Source: Sediminibacterium sp.
GTDB lineage: Bacteria; Bacteroidota; Bacteroidia; Chitinophagales; Chitinophagaceae
Assembly: GCF_019264485.1 (NCBI RefSeq)
Contig: NZ_JAHVAA010000014.1
Location: 310,001 to 374,000 of the forward strand
DNA length: 64,000 nucleotides
Direction: 5' to 3'
In this document: positions 44,214 through 52,339 of the stretch, piece after piece
Layout: the number at the start of each line of letters is the position of its first letter
Position numbering within the stretch: the stretch's first letter is position 1
Notes under the pieces: generated by a model
Databases searched by the model: none
What the model was told of the DNA's origin: nothing
The model's input: the letters and a program-made list of their open reading frames with translations, nothing else
Made by a program: the position numbers and the translations under genes

Positions 44214-45386
44214 TTATGAATGGTCCTTTATTACATCCAGTGCCTGGGCCAGATCGGCAATGATATATTCCGGCTCCTCTAATCCAACGTACAGGCGCAG
44301 GCTACGGTGTAACTCATGCGCCGGATTGAACTGGTCGCGCGGCATTCCCGCACATTTAGGTATGATCAGGGATTCATGTCCACCCCAGCTCACCGCCATC
44401 AATATGTGTTTCAGGCCGTTACAGAAATTTTCTATGTCTTCACAGGATTGGGTCTTCAGGATAAATGTCAGCAAACCACATGCCCCTTTCATCTGGCGAT
44501 TTGCCAATTCATATTGGGGAAATGATGTATCTAAAGGGAAAATAACCCTTTCTACAAGCGGGTGAGACTTCAAAAACCTTATTACAGCGTGGGTGGTGCG
44601 GGTGATACGCTCCAGGCGTGCCGGTAATGTTCGAAGACCTCTGATCAACAGCCATGCATTGAAGGGTTGGATACCGGACCCGATATTGTTGTATTCGCTG
44701 TTAAAGATACGGGTAATCTGGTTACTGCTTCCACTCAAAACACCTGCTATGACATCGCTATGCCCGCTAATGTATTTGGTAGCCGACTGAAGTGTAAGAT
44801 CAATCCCCATTTCATAGGGTTTTTGGTACAAGGGTGTACAGAAACTATTATCGCAGATGGTAACAATATTTTTCTCCCGCGCCAGTTTTGCAACTGCAGC
44901 CAGGTCCTGCAAATCAAACATCCAGCTATTGGGCGACTCAAGGTAAATGACTGTAGTATTGGGCTGAATGGCCTTTTCAAAATTGGCTCCCGATCTTCCA
45001 TCAATATAGGTAACAGTTACCTGGAAACGAGGTAATATTTCATCAAACATTTTTCTGGCCCAGGTATAAGGATCCTTCACACTCAAAATATGATCGCCAC
45101 TTTTTACATTGGCCAACACCGCTGCAAAAATAGCTGCTGCTCCACTGTTAAAAACAAGACAGTCTTCTGCACCGTCTAATGCAGCTAATTTTTTTCTTAA
45201 AATTTCAACCGTAGGATTGAGTCCGCGGCTATACAGCCATGTTGAATATTCGTCTTCAAACGATTTACGCAGGTCGTCTACTTTTTTAAAGGCAAAGTTG
45301 CTGGTCTGTACAATGGGAGGCGATACTGCTCTGAAATATTCATCCCTGTCTTCAGCGAGTTCGTTCAATATATAAGAGAGGTCCAT
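44214..45386 (-). CDS. Trans-sulfuration PLP enzyme (cystathionine/methionine lyase family)
   Basis: The ATG at 45386 (MDLSYILNELAEDRDEYFRAVSPPIVQTSNF) is used; longer frames enter the permease gene. The 390-aa protein has the Cys/Met metabolism PLP fold: YSRGLNPTVEILRKKLAALDGAEDCLVFNSGAAAI, YLESPNSW, ICDNSFCTP and the PLP-binding lysine in SATKYISGHSDVIAG. Beta- or gamma-elimination versus synthase activity cannot be decided. It overlaps the upstream permease by a 1-nt gap, so the pair may take up and degrade a sulfur amino acid. Confidence 0.88.
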   Translation of the reverse strand: MDLSYILNELAEDRDEYFRAVSPPIVQTSNFAFKKVDDLRKSFEDEYSTWLYSRGLNPTVEILRKKLAALDGAEDCLVFNSGAAAIFAAVLANVKSGDHILSVKDPYTWARKMFDEILPRFQVTVTYIDGRSGANFEKAIQPNTTVIYLESPNSWMFDLQDLAAVAKLAREKNIVTICDNSFCTPLYQKPYEMGIDLTLQSATKYISGHSDVIAGVLSGSSNQITRIFNSEYNNIGSGIQPFNAWLLIRGLRTLPARLERITRTTHAVIRFLKSHPLVERVIFPLDTSFPQYELANRQMKGACGLLTFILKTQSCEDIENFCNGLKHILMAVSWGGHESLIIPKCAGMPRDQFNPAHELHRSLRLYVGLEEPEYIIADLAQALDVIKDHS

Positions 45387-45387
45387 A

Positions 45388-46740
45388 CTATTGCTTGTTT
45401 TCTGTAATCGGTTTTCTGAATTTGGTACTGATGAAATAAATAAGCATAAACCCGAGTAATACGCAGAAACCAACAAATGCAGTATCTGGTGTTTGCATGG
45501 CAATGCTGATACCAACAAATAGATAGGCACTCATAAAAATAAGTGGCATCAGCGGAAAGAGTTTCATTTTAAAGATGCCTGTACCATCCAGGTGTTTGGT
45601 TCTTTTACGCAGTATAAAAATCGTGGCACTCGATGCAACCATTCCAAAACAATCGAGGAAGATGGTAAAGTTGAGTATCTTATCAAATGTTTGCGCGAAA
45701 AATAAAATCACAATACACATAGCAGCAAACACGGTGAGTGAAAAAGTAAATACCTGGTTTTTGGGATTTTGTTTGGCGAAAGAAGATGGCAATGTTTTTT
45801 CTTCACTCATGGCATACATAACCCTTGGGTTACTCATCAGCAACGCATTTACATAGGCAAGTACACCAAAGAATAAAAAGAAAGAAAAGATATCGGCACC
45901 TTTAGCACCAAATGTGCGTTCCATTACTACATATGCAATTTCTTTCTCCCCCTTCATTTGATCGAAACCAACAATGGTATAATAACTCAGGTTTACCAGC
46001 AGGTATAAAATAATAATGATGGCAATGCCAATAAAAATTCCTCTCGGAATATTTTTAGCAGGTTGGTTCACTTCATTACCAAAATTGATGGTTTGCTGAT
46101 AGCCTCCATATGTAAATGATACTGCAATTAAACTGATACCCAGACTCTGTATCCAGCTCATCGATTCAACTGCTCCAACAGGTGCTGTGGTTGCAGCTGC
46201 CACTACAGCACCCTGATCATGGGGGAAGAATAACGCAAGTATCAATACCACAATCATTCCTATTTTAATCAGCATCAGGATATTCTGCGCTCGGGAACTC
46301 ATTTTCAAACCCATCAGGTTAATGCCATAAAAAAAGATGATGGCGCCACAACTAATCAATGCTTTATCAATGTCTGTCCATGCCACACCGGGAAATAATT
46401 TTGTTATATACCCGCTACCAATCAATGCCACCGCACTTAAACTGGCTGCATTACTGATAAGGATGATACAATTAATGGCAAAAGCAATACTGGGATGATA
46501 AGCGTAAGAAAACACTTTATAATAACCACCGGTTACCGGGTAGCGACTACCAATTTCTGCATAGGTAAGCGCACCACATAAAGCCACAAAACCACCCAAT
46601 ATCCATGCGGTAAAATATACTGAAGGTTCAATGGCATCTTTGGCACTGGTAGCCGCCGTTCTGAAAATACCCATTCCAATCACCAGACCTACAACAATCA
46701 TGGTGAAGCTAAAAAGATTTAATTTTTGATTTCCCTGCAT
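45388..46740 (-). CDS. Amino acid permease (APC family)
   Basis: The 450-aa inner-membrane protein has about 12 helices. It begins QKLNLFSFTMIVVGLVIGMGIFRTAATSAKDA, the APC helix-1 GxGIF signature, with AWILGGFVALCGALTYAEIGSRYPVTGGYYKV in helices 2-3. It resembles LAT/SteT-type amino acid transporters. One nucleotide separates it from the downstream PLP lyase gene, so joint translation is likely. Substrate is inferred to be the lyase substrate. Confidence 0.9.
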   Translation of the reverse strand: MQGNQKLNLFSFTMIVVGLVIGMGIFRTAATSAKDAIEPSVYFTAWILGGFVALCGALTYAEIGSRYPVTGGYYKVFSYAYHPSIAFAINCIILISNAASLSAVALIGSGYITKLFPGVAWTDIDKALISCGAIIFFYGINLMGLKMSSRAQNILMLIKIGMIVVLILALFFPHDQGAVVAAATTAPVGAVESMSWIQSLGISLIAVSFTYGGYQQTINFGNEVNQPAKNIPRGIFIGIAIIIILYLLVNLSYYTIVGFDQMKGEKEIAYVVMERTFGAKGADIFSFFLFFGVLAYVNALLMSNPRVMYAMSEEKTLPSSFAKQNPKNQVFTFSLTVFAAMCIVILFFAQTFDKILNFTIFLDCFGMVASSATIFILRKRTKHLDGTGIFKMKLFPLMPLIFMSAYLFVGISIAMQTPDTAFVGFCVLLGFMLIYFISTKFRKPITENKQ

Positions 46741-46789
46741 AAGAATTTAATGATATGGTGTTAAATGTAATGAACTTATGGATATGGTG

Positions 46790-46858
46790 GTTAGTCCATA
46801 GTCGATAGACCATAGTCCATGAATCTTGCTATGGACCATGGTCTATCGACTATGGACA
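46790..46858. repeat. Family H inverted repeat, copy 2
   Basis: The left arm (46790-46820, TTAGTCCATAGTCGATAGAC) and right arm (46830-46858, ATGGACCATGGTCTATCGAC) pair over nearly their full length with a loop of about 10 nt. It lies between the permease start and the cobalamin riboswitch promoter. Confidence 0.8.
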
Positions 46859-46916
46859 TCTCCCAGTTTTCCCCAGCTCCGTGTAAAACTTAATTTCCAG
46901 ATTATCTGCTGCACCC

Positions 46917-46924
46917 TACATTTG
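46917..46924 (+). promoter_or_regulatory. Promoter -7 element TACATTTG before the B12 riboswitch
   Basis: It matches TAnnTTTG exactly and would start the transcript near 46931, just before the riboswitch. No clear -33 TTG is visible. Confidence 0.5.
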
Positions 46925-46929
46925 CGCTG

Positions 46930-47166
46930 TATTTGGTTCCCGATATGTAGGGATTAAAAGGGAAGTCCGGTGTAATTCCGGCGCTATCCCCGTAGCTGTA
47001 AGCTCTGGTAGTGAGCAGTGAGTAGTCAGTAGTGAGTTTAAATGTTACTCACTACTGACTACTCACTACTCACTCAAAAAACCACTGTTGTTTCTACTAA
47101 CCACTGTTCTGCAAAGCGGGATGGGAAGGTTCAACAACAGAGAGCAAGCCAGAAGACCTGCCACAT
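46930..47166 (+). promoter_or_regulatory. Cobalamin (B12) riboswitch with repeat-containing peripheral arm
   Basis: The core is recognisable: TTGGTTCCCGATATG, GGGATTAAAAGGGAAGTCCG, GTGTAATTCCGGCGC, TCCCCGTAGCTGTAAGC, then CCACTG, GGGATGGGAAGGTTC, and finally GCCAGAAGACCTGCC, the B12 box. It lies 127 nt before a BtuB-type receptor gene, the normal target of repression by adenosylcobalamin. Between CTGTAAGC and CCACTG is a complete family G repeat (47010-47074), expected to fold as a long extra hairpin. Confidence 0.88.
47010..47074. repeat. Family G inverted repeat, copy 2, inside the riboswitch
   Basis: The left arm (47010-47037; GTGAGCAGTGAGTAGTCAGT) and right arm (47046-47074) pair over about 27 nt with a loop of 8 nt. 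Confidence 0.85.
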
Positions 47167-47292
47167 ACAGACGATCATTCACGGCTTTCGGGTGAAAAGC
47201 ATGGAATGTAAATGCTGTCTGCAGCGGCAATTTATATTTCTCCGTTTTTTATGTTTCCTGAAAGCTCATTGTTCAACTATTAACCAATAACA

Positions 47293-49206
47293 ATGAGCAA
47301 AACAATTACGCTCCTCGCATGCATGCTTACAGGCACTGCCCTGTTCGCACAAAAAGACACTGTTACACTCGATGAAGTAGTGGTAACAGCCAACAAACTC
47401 GAACAAAAACAAAGTACAACAGGTAAAGTAATCACCGTTATCACCAAGGCACAGATTGAAAAAAGTGGCGGTAAAACCATTTCCCAATTATTAAACGAAC
47501 AGGCAGGCATTACTATTAATGGCGCTTTTAATAATGCCGGCAGTGTTCAAACAGTGTATACCCGCGGTGCCTCACCAGGGCGCACCCTGATACTGATGGA
47601 TGGTATTCCACTAAACGACCCATCTACCATTACAACTGATTTCGACCTCAACTTTTTCTCTGTAAATGATATGGAGAGAATTGAAGTATGTAAAGGGCCA
47701 CAGTCTACTTTATACGGTAGCGATGCCATTGCTGGTGTGATAAATATTATCACCGTAAAAAAAGACACCAACAAACCATTTAATATAAAAGCCACACTGA
47801 GCCAGGGTAATCTTGGTACTTCCAGAAATAATGTGCAGGTTTTCGGAAAAGCGGGTAAGCTTACCTATACTACACGTTTTGCAAGGCTCTTCACCAATGG
47901 TTTTTCTTCTGCCTATGACAGTACCGGTATCCGTAACTATGATAAAGACAGATATGATGGCACCGTAACAAGCGGTCAGTTATTTTACCAGGCCAGCACT
48001 CATCTTGCATTTAAAGCATTCCTGATGCACAGTCAGTACAAAGCCGGAATTGATGCAGGTGTATTTAATGATGACCGCGATTATAATATCAATAATAAAT
48101 CATTGATCACAGGAACAGGGTTTCAGTATAAAAAGGGAAAGCTCGCCGTTACAGGTAATTACCAGTATAGTGAACTCACACGTAATTACAGGAACGACAG
48201 CGCACATAAAACCAGTACCTGGTTTGAAGACAATACCTATTTTGGTAAATCGCAGTTTGTTGAGTTGTATGCAAGCACCAGGCTAGGCAAAGGTTTCACT
48301 TTACTTACAGGTGCAGATTATCGTTACAGTTCTTATAATCAGAATTATTTCTCGGTAAGTGCATTCGGGCCTTACAAAAGCCAGTTCAGAGACACTTCTT
48401 TATCGCAGACTGCCCTATATGCATCTGTTATTTTCAACAGTCCAGACAAAAAATTCAATGTTGAATTGGGAGGTCGTTATAATGATCATTCACGTTATGG
48501 TAATAACAGCACTTATACCTTCAATCCGTCTTATAGTTTCAGCGATCAGTTCCGTGTGTTTGGTAGTATTTCGAGTGGTTTCAAAGCACCATCATTGTAC
48601 CAGTTAAGTCTGAACAGCAAACTGAATGCTGAGAAATCGGTGAACTATGAAGCCGGTGCCAGCTTCCAGCAAAAACAATTCAGTACAAGACTCGTGTATT
48701 TCAACCGAAAGATCAGCAATGGCATCGACTACAACTATATTACTTTCAACTATTTCAACTATGTAAAACAGGTTGTGAATGGTTTGGAATGGGAACTCGC
48801 AGCTAAGCTTGGGAAAGCTGGCTTCAGCGCCAACTATACATTGCTGTTGAGCGAAGAAGTAACACAGAACCGTCTCACCACAAAAGATACGGTTACGTAC
48901 GATTATCTTTTGCGTCGCCCTAAACACCATATTAATCTGGCCGCTAATCTGGATCTGTGTAAAGGATTGAATGTAGCTGTTACAGGAAAATATGTAAGCA
49001 GTCGTTTTGATATTGGCGGATACCGCCGTGCAGATATTTCACTACCCTCCTATTTCATTGTAGGTGCATCTGCAGATTATGTATTGAATGAGCAAGTGAA
49101 GTTTTTTGCAGACGCGCAGAATATTACCGGTAAGAAATTTTTTGATGCGAGGGGGTTTAATGCCATTCCTTTCCTCTTTAATGCAGGGGTTACGTTTAAT
49201 TGGTGA
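47293..49206 (+). CDS. btuB: TonB-dependent receptor, vitamin B12 (BtuB) type
   Basis: The 637-aa outer-membrane receptor starts MSKTITLLACMLTGTALFAQ, a signal peptide, followed by a TonB box (TVTLDEVVVTANKLEQ). The plug has ISQLLNEQAGITINGAFNNAGSVQTVYTRGASPGRTLILMDGIPL split by normal BtuB spacing, then VCKGPQSTLYGSDAIAGVINI. The barrel is short for the superfamily, like BtuB, and ends in AGVTFNW. The upstream cobalamin riboswitch supports a corrinoid ligand. It could supply B12 for the CarH-like regulator at 62848-63729. Confidence 0.88.
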   Translation: MSKTITLLACMLTGTALFAQKDTVTLDEVVVTANKLEQKQSTTGKVITVITKAQIEKSGGKTISQLLNEQAGITINGAFNNAGSVQTVYTRGASPGRTLILMDGIPLNDPSTITTDFDLNFFSVNDMERIEVCKGPQSTLYGSDAIAGVINIITVKKDTNKPFNIKATLSQGNLGTSRNNVQVFGKAGKLTYTTRFARLFTNGFSSAYDSTGIRNYDKDRYDGTVTSGQLFYQASTHLAFKAFLMHSQYKAGIDAGVFNDDRDYNINNKSLITGTGFQYKKGKLAVTGNYQYSELTRNYRNDSAHKTSTWFEDNTYFGKSQFVELYASTRLGKGFTLLTGADYRYSSYNQNYFSVSAFGPYKSQFRDTSLSQTALYASVIFNSPDKKFNVELGGRYNDHSRYGNNSTYTFNPSYSFSDQFRVFGSISSGFKAPSLYQLSLNSKLNAEKSVNYEAGASFQQKQFSTRLVYFNRKISNGIDYNYITFNYFNYVKQVVNGLEWELAAKLGKAGFSANYTLLLSEEVTQNRLTTKDTVTYDYLLRRPKHHINLAANLDLCKGLNVAVTGKYVSSRFDIGGYRRADISLPSYFIVGASADYVLNEQVKFFADAQNITGKKFFDARGFNAIPFLFNAGVTFNW

Positions 49207-49215
49207 GCAGAGCGA

Positions 49216-49296
49216 ATAGTGAGTAGTCAGTAGTGAATAGTCAGTGAAAATTATTGACTACAGATTACTCACTACTGACTACTCACTACTCACTAT
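49216..49296. repeat. Family G inverted repeat, copy 3
   Basis: Arms at 49216-49245 and 49262-49294 flank a spacer near 49246-49261. It begins 10 nt after the btuB stop. Confidence 0.8.
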
Positions 49297-49316
49297 TTCA
49301 CATTCGACTGATTACT

Positions 49317-49535
49317 ATGACACACAAGCATGAAATAAAATATTGCCCGCGATGCACCAAGGCATTTGAGTGCAAAGTGGGCAATATACCTGCCTGTCAG
49401 TGCAGCGCACCCAAACTCAGTCATGAAGAGCGGGTGTATATAGAAAGCAAATACACAGACTGTCTCTGCAAAAACTGCCTTGAAGCCCTGCAGTTTGAAT
49501 ACAAGCTGGTGAAGCATCATGTGTTCAGGTTTTAG
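49317..49535 (+). CDS. Cysteine-rich CWC family protein
   Basis: The ATG at 49317 (MTHKHEIKYCPRC) starts after the repeat; the longer frame from 49254 is repeat-encoded. The 72-aa protein has paired cysteines, C10-x2-C13, C20, C28-x-C30, and C50-x-C52-x2-C55, which suggest zinc or iron-sulfur binding. Small CWC proteins of this kind often sit beside btuB in Bacteroidota. Function is unknown. A family G repeat lies on each side. Confidence 0.8.
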   Translation: MTHKHEIKYCPRCTKAFECKVGNIPACQCSAPKLSHEERVYIESKYTDCLCKNCLEALQFEYKLVKHHVFRF

Positions 49536-49537
49536 GA

Positions 49538-49603
49538 AGTGAGTAGCGAGTAGTCAGTAGTGAGCAAATTTTTCACTCACTACTGACTACTCACTACTCA
49601 CTT
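49538..49603. repeat. Family G inverted repeat, copy 4
   Basis: Arms at 49538-49565 and 49575-49603 pair over about 27 nt. It starts 2 nt after the CWC gene stop, so that gene is bracketed by copies 3 and 4. Confidence 0.8.
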
Positions 49604-49633
49604 TTTCTTATCTTACCATTCAAACCGCTCACC

Positions 49634-50212
49634 ATGACTTTCCAACTTGATCATCTGCTTACAACTACGTTTACGCTGTTTGCGGTGATTGATATTGTAG
49701 GTTCCATTCCACTGCTCATTTCACTGAAAGATAAAATGGGTGGTATCAGGTCTACACAGGCTACACTTATTTCGGGTTTGCTGATGATTCTCTTTCTGTT
49801 TGCTGGTGAAGCTTTTCTGAAGATACTGGGATTAGATATCCGCTCTTTTGCTGTTGGTGGCTCTGTGGTCATCTTTTTACTCGGTTTGGAAATGGTATTG
49901 GGTCATGAAATTTTTAAGGGTGACAAGGATGCCAAATCTGGCTCTGTTGTACCCATCGCCTTCCCTATTATTGCAGGTAGTGGTACACTTACTACAGTAA
50001 TGTCGTTAAAAGCCAATTTTGAAGAATTGTATATTCTGAGTGGCATCATCATTAACCTTATTGTAGTGTATGGTGTTTTGAAATCGCTGAGGGTTATTGA
50101 GAAAGCGCTCGGACCTGCAGGCCTGCTGGCTGTGCGGAAGTTTTTTGGTGTGATACTTTTAGCTATTGCCGTAAAAATCTTTAGCAGCAATATTGCTGCA
50201 TTCGGAAAATAA
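49634..50212 (+). CDS. MarC/UPF0056 family membrane protein
   Basis: The 192-aa protein has six predicted helices in the MarC pattern: LLTTTFTLFAVIDIVGSIPLLISL, FLFAGEAFLKILGLDIRSFAVGGSVVIFLLGLEMVLG, VVPIAFPIIAGSGTLTTVMS, and KFFGVILLAIAVKIFSSNI. It is an inner-membrane protein. The old link of MarC to multidrug resistance was not upheld, so transport substrate is unknown. Confidence 0.9.
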   Translation: MTFQLDHLLTTTFTLFAVIDIVGSIPLLISLKDKMGGIRSTQATLISGLLMILFLFAGEAFLKILGLDIRSFAVGGSVVIFLLGLEMVLGHEIFKGDKDAKSGSVVPIAFPIIAGSGTLTTVMSLKANFEELYILSGIIINLIVVYGVLKSLRVIEKALGPAGLLAVRKFFGVILLAIAVKIFSSNIAAFGK

Positions 50213-50271
50213 GTATACTTATCAAAAAACTCATTAAACATAGCGAACTCCTTTTCTGGATTACTGCGTTA

Positions 50272-50532
50272 ATGCTGCTCTTCTTTTTACCTGGTTATAC
50301 AGAAGGACAGTCTTTATGTGTTTCTACCTTATTGCAATTGGGCAAATGCCCGGGCTGTGGTATTGGTCATGCCATACATGATGCATTACATTTTCGTTTT
50401 AGTGCTTCTTTTCAGCATCATCCGATGGGAATCTTTGCAGTTATCATTATATTTATACGCATAAAGCAACTCATCACCAATACCCTTACCACACATGAGA
50501 CCCAATCTGTACAACCTGATTCCCGCACTTGA
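50272..50532 (+). CDS. DUF2752 family membrane protein
   Basis: From the ATG at 50272 the frame gives 86 aa with the DUF2752 hallmark CPGCGIGHAIHDALHF and a second hydrophobic helix (MGIFAVIIIFIRI). The frame is open upstream, reading IKKLIKHSELLFWITALMLL from 50221, which looks like the natural first helix, but no ATG, GTG or TTG is available there. The true start may therefore be a rare codon near 50221. It overlaps the next gene by 38 nt. Function is unknown. Confidence 0.75.
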   Translation: MLLFFLPGYTEGQSLCVSTLLQLGKCPGCGIGHAIHDALHFRFSASFQHHPMGIFAVIIIFIRIKQLITNTLTTHETQSVQPDSRT

Positions 50533-50851
50533 AGGCGAAGAACTTGTTTTTATTCAAAACCTTACTGGTGGTTTATCTGATGAACGCCTGTACAATTTTA
50601 TTGCTGTATATAATGGCAAACGCAGAAAAACCGACCAGATTTTATTGGGTTGTATTTTAGGTTTTATACTGGTAGCAGGTGTTCAGCGTTTTATGATCAG
50701 ACAAAATGGAATGGGTTTATTATATCTCTTTACCGGCGGACTTTGTTTAATTGGAACCATTGTAGACACTATTAATCACAAACAACTTTGTTTCGAATAC
50801 AATAGTCAGATGGCAAGGGAGAGTTTGGCGATGGTTCATTCAATGGGGTAA
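50495..50851 (+). CDS. TM2-domain-like small membrane protein
   Basis: The 118-aa protein has a soluble N-terminus (residues 1-45, LEGEELVFIQNLTGGLSDERLYNFIAVYNGKRR) and two hydrophobic helices, about 47-64 (ILLGCILGFILVAGVQRF) and 71-90 (GMGLLYLFTGGLCLIGTIVD), like TM2 proteins. It overlaps the DUF2752 gene by 38 nt, as is common for this pair in Bacteroidota. Function is unknown. Confidence 0.75.
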   Translation: MRPNLYNLIPALEGEELVFIQNLTGGLSDERLYNFIAVYNGKRRKTDQILLGCILGFILVAGVQRFMIRQNGMGLLYLFTGGLCLIGTIVDTINHKQLCFEYNSQMARESLAMVHSMG

Positions 50852-50942
50852 GGGTAGCTGTGAGCTATGGGCTTTTAGCCACGAGTAATAAATCAACTTT
50901 TTTGTCAACTTTTTCAGAATGGGGCAGTATAAAAGTATTTTT

Positions 50943-50990
50943 TTACTACAAAAGTAGTAAATATCAATATTATTACTACATTTAGAGTAA
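50943..50990 (+). promoter_or_regulatory. Tandem PadR-type operators overlapping the promoter
   Basis: TTACTAC-aaaa-GTAGTAA (50943-50960) is a perfect 7-bp inverted repeat. A second, TTACTAC-attta-GAGTAA (50973-50990), starts exactly 30 bp later and overlaps TACATTTA, a near match to the -7 element. PadR proteins typically bind such dyads at their own promoters. The padR ATG follows at 51001. Confidence 0.65.
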
Positions 50991-51000
50991 AAATAAATCA

Positions 51001-51324
51001 ATGGGAGAATTTGAAGAGTTAACACTTCTGATCGTAGCCATAATGAACGGCAAGGCTTATAGTATTGGCATCATCGAAGAGTTGGAAAAGCGAACGGGTA
51101 GATCGGCGGCAATAGGTGGGGTACAAACTGTACTCAAACGGATGGAAGAAAAAGGTTGGGTTACCTCAGAATTTGGCGAGGCCACCAAAGAGCGTGGCGG
51201 CAAACGCAAACGCTATTACAGCATTACTGCAAAAGGTAAAAAAATAATGGCTGAGAACAGAGAAAAACGCAACAGTCTCTGGGAAGCTATACCAAAACCT
51301 GGCTTGAGTTATGAATCAGCTTGA
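51001..51324 (+). CDS. PadR family transcriptional regulator
   Basis: The 107-aa winged-helix protein has the PadR pattern: LLIVAIMNGKAYSIGIIEELEKRTGRSAAIGGVQTVLKRMEEKGWVTSE, split over helices 1-3, and the wing GGKRKRYYSITAKGKKIM. It probably represses its own promoter and its partner gene, which it overlaps by 14 nt. The inducing signal is unknown. Confidence 0.93.
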   Translation: MGEFEELTLLIVAIMNGKAYSIGIIEELEKRTGRSAAIGGVQTVLKRMEEKGWVTSEFGEATKERGGKRKRYYSITAKGKKIMAENREKRNSLWEAIPKPGLSYESA

Positions 51325-52339
51325 AAAACAACCGCCAGGCTGGGTAATGATACTGTTACACATTATTGTCCACCCTGAGTTTCATGAAGAAGTTGAAGGC
51401 GATTTGCTGGAAAAATATCAGTACAATTTGCATAAGTATGGACTGAAAATTGCCCGAAGACGATTGTATACTGATCTGTTCTCACTTGCAAAACCCAATC
51501 TTATTTTTAATATAAACCTTACTACAATGAAACCAGCAAGCTGGCTACTACTTTTACTCATCCTTCTTTCGGTAGCAGTAGCATCCATAGCACCATTCTT
51601 ACCGGGTTCAGGCAACAATTTTGCTCATGGTCTTTCTCAATTTGCTCAAACGACAGGATACATAGGTTGGGTTTTTGCCCCTTTTGGGTTGCTGTGGCTC
51701 ATTATTGAAATGCGAAACAAAAAAGGTCAACAACTTAACCGTTGGACCAACGGTTATTACCCGTCGTTGCTGGTGCTGACTCCCGTTTTTTTATTTTTAC
51801 CATTGCAAATACTCAGGGCACTGATTGATGGACGAAGATTTGATTTATGGCCATTAGCTATTATTTTTTTAGTGGTGACTTTTATCATTTATCGTATCCA
51901 AAAACTGAAAAAGAAAACCGGGTACAAATTTAATCCTGCCCCACTATATGTTGTCTTGATTCCAGTAATTGCTTTGCTCACTTCAACATTTGTAGTGGAA
52001 AAAGTAGCAACTGTTACCCGTGAAAAAGCGATTATAAATACAGAACCCCTTATAGCAGCAATTGAAAAATACAAAACAGAAAACGGCGAATACCCCGAAA
52101 ATTTAGAGTCCTTAACAGGCAAGTATATTCAGGAGATTCCAAAACCAACTATCATGGGTATGAGAACCTATCAATATGAGAAACAGAGCAACTCTTTTCA
52201 ACTTATTTTTGAGCGATTCTGGCACTGGAACGCTACCGAAGTGGTGGTTTACAATACATTGGGACAAAAAGGCATAAAAGGTAATTATGTCAATTTTACT
52301 ACTAATCATACTAATTGGTGGTATTATTTGGCTGATTGA
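51311..52339 (+). CDS. Membrane protein with permease-prefix domain, PadR partner
   Basis: The 342-aa protein begins with the short soluble segment found before ABC permeases paired with PadR regulators (PPGWVMILLHIIVHPEFHEEVEGDLLEKYQYNL). Instead of a MacB-type permease, about six helices follow (residues 75-240), then a soluble tail (about 245-342) resembling a pilin/T2SSG-like segment, IAAIEKYKTENGEYPENLESL. No ATPase is present. Translational coupling to padR is clear. Envelope-stress function is a guess. Confidence 0.7.
   Translation: MNQLEKQPPGWVMILLHIIVHPEFHEEVEGDLLEKYQYNLHKYGLKIARRRLYTDLFSLAKPNLIFNINLTTMKPASWLLLLLILLSVAVASIAPFLPGSGNNFAHGLSQFAQTTGYIGWVFAPFGLLWLIIEMRNKKGQQLNRWTNGYYPSLLVLTPVFLFLPLQILRALIDGRRFDLWPLAIIFLVVTFIIYRIQKLKKKTGYKFNPAPLYVVLIPVIALLTSTFVVEKVATVTREKAIINTEPLIAAIEKYKTENGEYPENLESLTGKYIQEIPKPTIMGMRTYQYEKQSNSFQLIFERFWHWNATEVVVYNTLGQKGIKGNYVNFTTNHTNWWYYLAD

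Noticed and set aside
47042..47290. 82-aa frame before btuB
   Set aside because: It is encoded by the right arm of a family G repeat and by the conserved riboswitch core; it is explained by RNA structure.
46788..49604. Insertion sequence or composite transposon bounded by family H and G repeats
   Set aside because: No transposase or integrase is present, no target-site duplication is apparent, and the repeats also lie at unrelated places such as 15684 and 16322.
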